A stretch of DNA of 64,000 nt, taken from NCBI GenBank assembly GCA_016869215.1, contig VGEP01000005.1:109437-173436 (forward strand). The letters are read 5' to 3'. Positions 56,383 to 61,518 of this stretch are shown here, in pieces. The notes under the pieces were generated by a model. That model searched no databases, was not told the origin of the DNA, and was given only the letters and a program-made list of their open reading frames with translations. The position numbers were made by a program, and so were the translations under genes. The stretch's first letter is position 1. Every line of letters starts with the position of its first letter. This DNA is from Alphaproteobacteria bacterium. Its GTDB lineage: Bacteria > Pseudomonadota > Alphaproteobacteria > Rhizobiales > Xanthobacteraceae.

Positions 56383-56514
56383 CCTCTCCCCGCTTGCGGG
56401 GAGAGGGTTGGGGTGAGGGGGAGTCGCCGCCATTCCAAGTGCTCCGATTCGTTGATACGTCCCCTCACCCGGCTCGCTTCGCTCGCCGACCTCTCCCCGC
56501 AAGCGGGGAGAGGT
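56383..56514. repeat. Intergenic palindromic repeat element (CTCTCCCCGC type)
   Basis: Two hairpins, CTCTCCCCGC-TT-GCGGGGAGAG at the left and CTCTCCCCGC-AA-GCGGGGAGAG at the right, flank an inner GGGTGAGGGG/CCCCTCACCC pair and a GGCTCGCTTCGCTCGCC hairpin. It matches the element at 42417-42573 in both outer hairpins. It lies inside an apparent operon, between the enolase-superfamily and Gfo/Idh genes. Confidence 0.8.
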
Positions 56515-56545
56515 AACCGGAGTTCGTTGCGCGAACACTCCAAAT

Positions 56546-57667
56546 TCATGCCACGCGCCTCACCGGCACGTCGCGGCGAAAGCGCGCGACCAGCGCCTCG
56601 TCGACCTCGACGCCGAGGCCGGGACCTTCGGGCACCGTGGCGTGACCGCGCTCAATCCGGATCGGCCGCGTGACAATGTCGCCGGACAGCCCCTCGCTGT
56701 TGATGGTGAGGCCCCAGTCGAGGCTGGGCAACGCGGCTGCCAGATGCAGCGCCGCGGCGCAGGCCAAACTCGACTCGCCCGCCTTGCTCGACACGTTGAT
56801 CGCCATGCCGAGTTCGTGACACAGCCGCCCTGCCGCCATCACCCCGCCCATGCCGCCGAGCTTGATGGTCTTCAGACTCGCGCCGTGTGCGGCCTTCTGT
56901 TCGTGGTGACGGCGAATGTCGTCGAGACTGTGAATGCTCTCGTCGGCGCCGATCCGGAAATCGGCTTCGGCCGCGATCGCCGCCATCCCCATGACGTCGT
57001 TCGCCAGGACGGGCTGCTCGAAGAACGTAAGCCCCGCGCCCCTCACCGCGCGCACGTACGCGATGGCGTTCGCAACGCTGTAGCCCTGGTTGGCGTCGGA
57101 GCACAGCAGCAGCTCCGGCCCAAGCAGCTCGCACAGCGCGCGCGTGCGCTCGGCGTCGGCTTTGACGTCCGCGCCGCCGACCTTGATCTTGAAGGAACGG
57201 AAGCCGCCGGCCTTCATCGCCTCCGCTTCGCGAAGGTCTCCGTCCAGCGTGCCGTTGCCGATCACGCCGAGGATCGCAATGCGCGCGCGCTTCCTGCCGC
57301 CGAGCAAGCCATAGACCGGCCTGCCGGTGGCGCGCGCGACGAGATCGTGCAGCGCCATGTCGATGGCGGCCTTGGCGCCGGAGTTGCCGTACATGCGGCC
57401 CGCCATCGCCGCCGACGCGCCCGCAATGTCCTCCGCCTCGCGGCCGATCAGCGCCGGGGCCATCAGGTTGACCGCCGCGACCATGCTCTCGACCGTCTCG
57501 CCGGTCATGGTCGGCGCTTCCGCCGCCTCGCCCCAGCCGGTCATGCCGCCTTCGGCCGCGATCCGCACCAGTACGTTCTCGGCGCGCGCAATCGCGGCGC
57601 CGGCCATGACGATGGGCTTCTTCATCGGCAGGCTGACGGCGATCGGCTCGATGCGTTCGATCTTCAA
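56546..57667 (-). CDS. Mandelate racemase/muconate lactonising enzyme family protein (enolase superfamily)
   Basis: It starts at a TTG (57667) with GGGAG 8 bases upstream and has 373 residues. Metal and catalytic sites of the MLE subgroup are visible: the K-x-K pair in RSFKIKVGGA, metal Asp in LLCSDANQGY, Glu in LTFFEQPVL, Asp/Glu in IGADESIHS and a second catalytic lysine in KTIKLGGMGG. This pattern fits cycloisomerases, dipeptide epimerases or racemases rather than sugar-acid dehydratases. It heads the minus-strand operon that continues through Gfo/Idh, HIBADH-like, MaoC, AMP-ligase and RidA genes. Confidence 0.9.
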   Translation of the reverse strand: MKIERIEPIAVSLPMKKPIVMAGAAIARAENVLVRIAAEGGMTGWGEAAEAPTMTGETVESMVAAVNLMAPALIGREAEDIAGASAAMAGRMYGNSGAKAAIDMALHDLVARATGRPVYGLLGGRKRARIAILGVIGNGTLDGDLREAEAMKAGGFRSFKIKVGGADVKADAERTRALCELLGPELLLCSDANQGYSVANAIAYVRAVRGAGLTFFEQPVLANDVMGMAAIAAEADFRIGADESIHSLDDIRRHHEQKAAHGASLKTIKLGGMGGVMAAGRLCHELGMAINVSSKAGESSLACAAALHLAAALPSLDWGLTINSEGLSGDIVTRPIRIERGHATVPEGPGLGVEVDEALVARFRRDVPVRRVA

Positions 57668-58004
57668 GAACCAGCTCCCTGCTGCAGACCGGGCTTTGCG
57701 GCGGCGAATATAGCCGCCATCGATCCAGTGTCACCGAATAGCAGGGTTGGATACAAGGCGACGAAGACATCGATGCGCGCGAGGCGCCGAAGGCCTGGCC
57801 ATGGCGGCTATGCCGTTCGAAGCGGTTCCGGGCCGGGCCATGCCGCCTTGGATATGCTCTTGCCAGCGCGGCCGGATCGCCGCCATCCTGCCGGCGGGTC
57901 CGGGGCTCCAAGTGACAAAACCCACTTCCTGGACGGCGGCGGCGCATCATAGTTGTCGAATTCCCGCCCGCCGGTCCGCGCCGGTGCGCGATCGAGAGGA
58001 CAGT
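57668..58004. other. Intergenic region between divergent genes, nothing recognised
   Basis: These 337 bases separate the enolase-superfamily gene (minus) from the flavoprotein gene (plus). They should hold both promoters. Open frames of 60-85 codons exist in both directions but have no recognisable motif or convincing ribosome site. No RNA gene or strong terminator was seen. Confidence 0.45.
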
Positions 58005-59513
58005 TTGAACGAGCGTCCAACCGTTGCGAGCGCCGTCGCGGCCTGGGCACAGGCGCTCGGCCGCGACTTCGTGTCGACCGACGCTGACGCGCTCGCGCGC
58101 TTCGAGCGGACGACGTTTGCCGCCGCCCGGCGCGTGTCCGCGGTGCTGCGCCCCGGCAACGCCGAGGAGGTCGCGGCCTGCGTGCGCCTCGCGAATGTAC
58201 ACCGTGTCGCGCTCTATCCGGTGAGCCGCGGGCGCAACTGGGGCTTCGGTTCGGCGGTGCCGGCAAGCGACGGCTGCGCCATCCTCGACCTGAGCCGGCT
58301 CGACCGCATTTCGGGCCACGACGAGCGGCTCGGCACACTGACGGTCGAGCCGGGCGTGACCTTCGAGCAGGTCTACCGGTTTCTCCGCGAGCGCAAATCC
58401 GCGTTCTATCTGCCGCCGATCGGCGGACCGCGGCTTGCAAGCGTCATCGGCAACGCGGTCGAGCGCGGCGACACCACCGGACCGCATGCGGACCGCTTTG
58501 CGTCGGTCTGCTCGCTCGACGTGGTTCTTCCGAGCGGCGAACTCCTGCGCACGGGATTTTCGCGCTTCGCCGGCAGCGCGCTCGCCGACCGGGGCGCGCC
58601 CGGACCGCTGATCGAAGGCCTGTTCGCGCAGTCCAACCTCGGTATCGTCGTAGGCGCGACCGTTGCGCTGGTGCCGCGGCCGGCCTGTATCCAGCTCGTG
58701 CAGTGCCAGATCGGCCCTGTCGAGCGGGTTGCGGCGTTCATCGAGGCCCTGCGGCCGCTGATCCTGCGGCGCGCCGTCGATCCGGCCTTCACGGTGTGGA
58801 ACGCCTACAAACTGCTGGCGCGGCAGGGCCGTTACCCCTGGACCGTCACCAAGGGCGAAACGCCGCTGCGGCTGCCGCGCATCAACTGGTTTGCGAGCGC
58901 GGCGCTGCACGCGCCGGGCGCGGCATTCGCAGCGGCGCAGCGCGACCTCATCGCCGCGGCGCTGCAGCCCGTCACCGAGGGCCTGGACGTCGCCGAGGCG
59001 GCCGTGGGGTCCGGGCCGGACGACGAGCTCGCAATGCTGCTCGACGAACCGAGCGACAACAATGTGCGCTCGCTGTACTGGCGCAAGAAGACCGCCACGC
59101 CCACCGACCTCGACCCGGACCGCGACCGCTGCGGCGCGCACTGGATCTGCGTCGCGCTGCCGTTCGAAGGGCGCGTGGCGGCGGAAGCCCTGGAACTGTC
59201 GCAGACGATGCTGCTCGACGCGGGCTTCGAGCCGATCGTCGGCTTCCACACCCACACCGCGCGCATGCTGTGCGCCTATATCGTGCTGGTCTACGACCGG
59301 GAGATTCCGGGCGAGGACGAGCGTGCGATCCGCTGTCACGACGCGGTGCTCGATGCACTCGCCGCGCGCGGCATCCATCCGCTGGGCATCCAGTCGATGG
59401 CGCGCATGATAGCCGGCGATCCCGCGCACGCCGCGTTGCTGCGGGCGCTCAAGGACACGCTCGACCCCAACGGCGTGGTCGCGCCCGGCCGTTACGACGG
59501 CAAGGCGCCCTGA
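58005..59513 (+). CDS. FAD-binding oxidoreductase, VAO/PCMH family (4-cresol dehydrogenase flavoprotein-like)
   Basis: I place the start at TTG 58005, just after GAGAGGA; GTG 57984 is an alternative. The product is 502 residues. The PCMH-type FAD domain is seen in VSAVLRPGNAEEVAACVRLA, PVSRGRNWGFGSAVP and VIGNAVERGDTTGPHADRF, the last matching the ERG-type loop of 4-cresol dehydrogenase and vanillyl-alcohol oxidase. These oxidise para-substituted phenols. No cytochrome c partner gene is adjacent. It is convergent with the RiPP precursor genes, 33 bases away; whether it has anything to do with them is unknown. Confidence 0.85.
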   Translation: MNERPTVASAVAAWAQALGRDFVSTDADALARFERTTFAAARRVSAVLRPGNAEEVAACVRLANVHRVALYPVSRGRNWGFGSAVPASDGCAILDLSRLDRISGHDERLGTLTVEPGVTFEQVYRFLRERKSAFYLPPIGGPRLASVIGNAVERGDTTGPHADRFASVCSLDVVLPSGELLRTGFSRFAGSALADRGAPGPLIEGLFAQSNLGIVVGATVALVPRPACIQLVQCQIGPVERVAAFIEALRPLILRRAVDPAFTVWNAYKLLARQGRYPWTVTKGETPLRLPRINWFASAALHAPGAAFAAAQRDLIAAALQPVTEGLDVAEAAVGSGPDDELAMLLDEPSDNNVRSLYWRKKTATPTDLDPDRDRCGAHWICVALPFEGRVAAEALELSQTMLLDAGFEPIVGFHTHTARMLCAYIVLVYDREIPGEDERAIRCHDAVLDALAARGIHPLGIQSMARMIAGDPAHAALLRALKDTLDPNGVVAPGRYDGKAP

Positions 59514-59546
59514 CGGAACGGGCCGGTCCGGGCGCCTCGTGCCCGC

Positions 59547-59996
59547 TCACCAGCCATAGAAGAAGTGCGTGACCTTGTCGACGGCGGGTAAGAAGTACTC
59601 GACCTTGTTGGCGGCGGGCTTGATGTCGTTGTTGGACACGCGGGTTGGCATTGACGCATGCCAATTTTCAGCCACGGTGAGGGCTTCCTTTGTGTAGGTG
59701 GGGCCTTGCTTGAGACTGCCCCAGATACCGCCCAAATTGACGCCGCCCGAGACCTGCTCCAGTTCGGCGGGGCTCAGCTCCTGGCCGGCGTTCTGCTTGA
59801 ACGCGACGACCGCCTGCTTGCTGATCGCAACCGCCTCCTCGGCGGTGAAGTCGAAGCCCTCGGCCTTGCCGATTGCGGCCACCGCCTGGGCCACGGCCAG
59901 GCCGTCCTTGCCGTTCGTCGCCTTGGACACCTTGTCCTGCAGCGCCTCGCTCATGACGACCTTCTCGACGAACTTCCCTGCAGCTTCGATGCTCAT
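59547..59996 (-). CDS. Nif11-like leader RiPP precursor peptide, copy 1
   Basis: The ATG at 59996 follows GGGAGA by about 8 bases and gives 149 residues. Residues 1-85 form a Nif11-type leader: MSIEAAGKFVEKVVMSEAL, GFDFTAEEAVAIS and ELSPAELEQVSGG, ending in the double glycine (84-85) at which NHLM-type exporters cleave. The predicted core is 64 residues, begins VNLGGIWGSLKQGPTYTK and ends FFYGW. It contains no cysteine but several Trp, Tyr and Phe. It is the last gene of the precursor series. The product class cannot be named because no modifying enzyme is in the window. Confidence 0.85.
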   Translation of the reverse strand: MSIEAAGKFVEKVVMSEALQDKVSKATNGKDGLAVAQAVAAIGKAEGFDFTAEEAVAISKQAVVAFKQNAGQELSPAELEQVSGGVNLGGIWGSLKQGPTYTKEALTVAENWHASMPTRVSNNDIKPAANKVEYFLPAVDKVTHFFYGW

Positions 59997-60066
59997 CACA
60001 CCGATCTCCCTGAATGGCACACGCAGCTTCAGCCAAGGCGCCCAAACGCGGGCGCCTCGTGCCCGC

Positions 60067-60486
60067 TCACCATTTCTTGAAGAAGTCCGCGACCTTCTCG
60101 GCGGCGGGCTTGATGCCGCTGTTGTACGCGCCGGTCGGCACTGACACATACCAATTTCCAAAGTCGGTGAGACCTTGCTTTGTGTAGCTGGGGCCTTGCT
60201 TGATACTGCCCCAGATGCCGCCCCAATTGACGCCGCCCGAGACCTGGTCCAGTTCGGCGGCGCTCAGCTCCTGGCCGGTGTTCTGCTTGAACGCGATGAC
60301 CGCCTGCTTGCTGATCGCGACCGCCTCCTCGGCGGTGAAGTCGAAGCCCTCGGCCTTGCCGATCTCGGCCACCGTATGAGCCACGGCCAGGCCGTCCTTG
60401 CCGCTGGTGGCCTTGGACACCTTGTCCCGCAGTGCCTCGCTCATGACGACCTTCTCGACGAACTTTCCTGCAGCTTCGATGCTCAT
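60067..60486 (-). CDS. Nif11-like leader RiPP precursor peptide, copy 2
   Basis: This is a 139-residue paralogue of the next gene with the same 85-residue leader, differing at a handful of positions, and the double glycine in DQVSGG. The predicted core is 54 residues, begins VNWGGIWGSIKQGPSYTKQG, ends FFKKW and has no cysteine. The core has four Trp. The C-terminal part is shorter than in copy 1 (ADFFKKW against a YFLPAVDKVTHFFYGW-type tail). GGGAGA precedes the ATG. It overlaps by four bases the frame of the upstream NHLP-type precursor if that gene is read without a shift. Confidence 0.85.
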   Translation of the reverse strand: MSIEAAGKFVEKVVMSEALRDKVSKATSGKDGLAVAHTVAEIGKAEGFDFTAEEAVAISKQAVIAFKQNTGQELSAAELDQVSGGVNWGGIWGSIKQGPSYTKQGLTDFGNWYVSVPTGAYNSGIKPAAEKVADFFKKW

Positions 60487-61016
60487 GTCCCATCTCCCTG
60501 ACTGAACGGTCTTTGCAGTTCGAAGTTCAACTTCACGACTTGCGCCGTGACGATGCCCGATTGCAGCGGCGGCCGCTGTGGGATTCCCACACCGCCGGCC
60601 TGCGCGCGCCCGGTCACTATGGGCGCTGCTTTATCCACCCTGTTGGCGTCCACCCTACGGGACCCCAAATACGGGCTGTGTCGGCAAACATTGCGGCGAT
60701 CGCCGCCTTCAATTTGGGGGCGTCCTCGGGGGATACCAATACCGATGTGCCCCCCCGTCACCGCGTCGAGCGCCTTGTCATCGAGCGCGCCGGCGGATCG
60801 CGGGCCGATGTCCGGCGCGACTGTGAAGGAGCCGTCGGCGTTGCGCTCGGTCTTGATCCGCAGGCCCTTCGGCAGCGGCTGACCCGCCGCCGCCTCGATG
60901 GCCTGTTGCGGATTTTGCAACAGCCGTTCGGCGACCGCGGGATCGGTTTGCGCCTGCTTGACGAGCCTGTCCACCGCCGCAAGCAGCTTCTCGTAGCCTT
61001 GCGATGTTTCGGACAT
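60483..61016 (-). CDS. NHLP-leader RiPP precursor, core apparently frameshifted
   Basis: The ATG at 61016 with GGAGAG upstream opens a 177-residue frame. Residues 1-89 look like a nitrile-hydratase-alpha-like leader (LVKQAQTDPAVAERLLQNPQ, LPKGLRIKTERNADGSF, DDKALDAVTGG) ending in double glycine. After that the annotated frame becomes arginine-rich and atypical. A one-base slip between 60728 and 60756, where a G5 and a C7 run occur on the plus strand, instead gives PEDAPKLKAAIAAMFADTAR, then IWGPVGWTPTGWIKQRP and a TAG at 60617-60619, about 132 residues in all. That version has ordinary codon use and a Trp-rich end like the Nif11 cores. Decay, sequencing error and programmed frameshift are all possible. 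Confidence 0.7.
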   Translation of the reverse strand: MSETSQGYEKLLAAVDRLVKQAQTDPAVAERLLQNPQQAIEAAAGQPLPKGLRIKTERNADGSFTVAPDIGPRSAGALDDKALDAVTGGHIGIGIPRGRPQIEGGDRRNVCRHSPYLGSRRVDANRVDKAAPIVTGRAQAGGVGIPQRPPLQSGIVTAQVVKLNFELQRPFSQGDGT

Positions 61017-61154
61017 CGCTGCTCTCCATTGGCTGTGCTTTGCGTCAACCCCGGTGCCGGTTCGACCGGCCTCGCGATGGTTGTTGGCGCCGCATGCAAA
61101 TCGGCAGCGAGAGCGCAATTGCGGGTTCAATTACCGCAGGCCCGCGGTATCGGC

Positions 61155-61170
61155 TGTGGCAAATGTCACA
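61155..61170. promoter_or_regulatory. CRP/FNR-like palindrome upstream of the RiPP precursor genes
   Basis: TGTGGCAAATGTCACA matches the CRP consensus TGTGA-N6-TCACA at 9 of 10 positions and is 12/16 self-complementary. It lies 139-154 bases upstream of the NHLP precursor start, in a 263-base gap after a gene for a cyclic-nucleotide-binding-like fragment. Whether it is bound is unknown. Confidence 0.4.
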
Positions 61171-61279
61171 CCGTTTCCGTCGGCCAGGACCATTACAAAC
61201 TGAAATCGCCGCCCTGTCCATCGGCTGCGCCGGTCGTCCCGGCGGCCGGAACCACAGCGGCGCGCCGGACAACGACACG

Positions 61280-61495
61280 TCAGCCCGCCCGCGCGCCCAT
61301 CAGCTTCTTCAGCATGTGCTGGAACCGCGTACCGGCCATCGACAGCTGGTCCAGCACGATGAACAGGTCGGGCACCTCGACGCCCTCGCGGATGATGACG
61401 TCGCCGTTCTGAAGCGCGAGCCGGCGCCCCGATTGCGACATCCATTCGATATCGCCGTCGTTGAGCAGCCCCATGATGTAAAGCACTTTCCTCAT
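61280..61495 (-). CDS. Very short cyclic-nucleotide-binding-like protein of the RiPP locus
   Basis: The ATG at 61495 gives only 71 residues. The start (RKVLYIMGLLNDGDIEWMSQ), the next strand (DVIIREGVEVPDLFIVLD) and the position beside an NHLM exporter match the N-terminal part of cyclic-nucleotide-binding proteins that accompany these loci. Those are usually about twice as long or more. After LFIVLD the sequence ends in QHMLKKLMGARAG, so the ligand pocket is absent. It is either a trimmed functional form or a remnant. It starts 23 bases after the exporter stop and is surely cotranscribed with it. Confidence 0.6.
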   Translation of the reverse strand: MRKVLYIMGLLNDGDIEWMSQSGRRLALQNGDVIIREGVEVPDLFIVLDQLSMAGTRFQHMLKKLMGARAG

Positions 61496-61518
61496 CGCGC
61501 ACCCCCTGCTTGCCGCTG

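Larger units (their letters stand above)
59530..60502. repeat. Tandem duplication carrying two Nif11-leader precursor genes
   Basis: Unit A (about 59530-60014) and unit B (about 60050-60502) are direct repeats. Both begin GGGCGCCTCGTGCCCGCTCA, at 59530 and 60050, and each ends beyond the start codon in a shared ATCTCCCTGA ribosome-site region. The offset is 520 bases at the 3' end of the genes and 490 at their starts; the 30-base difference lies in the core-coding part. The leader-coding parts are nearly identical. Confidence 0.8.

Noticed and set aside
55252-56538. N-terminal extension of the Gfo/Idh protein by 65 codons
   Set aside because: The extension translates the palindromic repeat element; the ATG at 56343 lies directly before the Rossmann motif.
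61045-61278. Open frame just downstream of the short cyclic-nucleotide-binding-like gene, considered as its missing C-terminal half
   Set aside because: The translation shows no cyclic-nucleotide-binding signature in any frame and has poor codon use.
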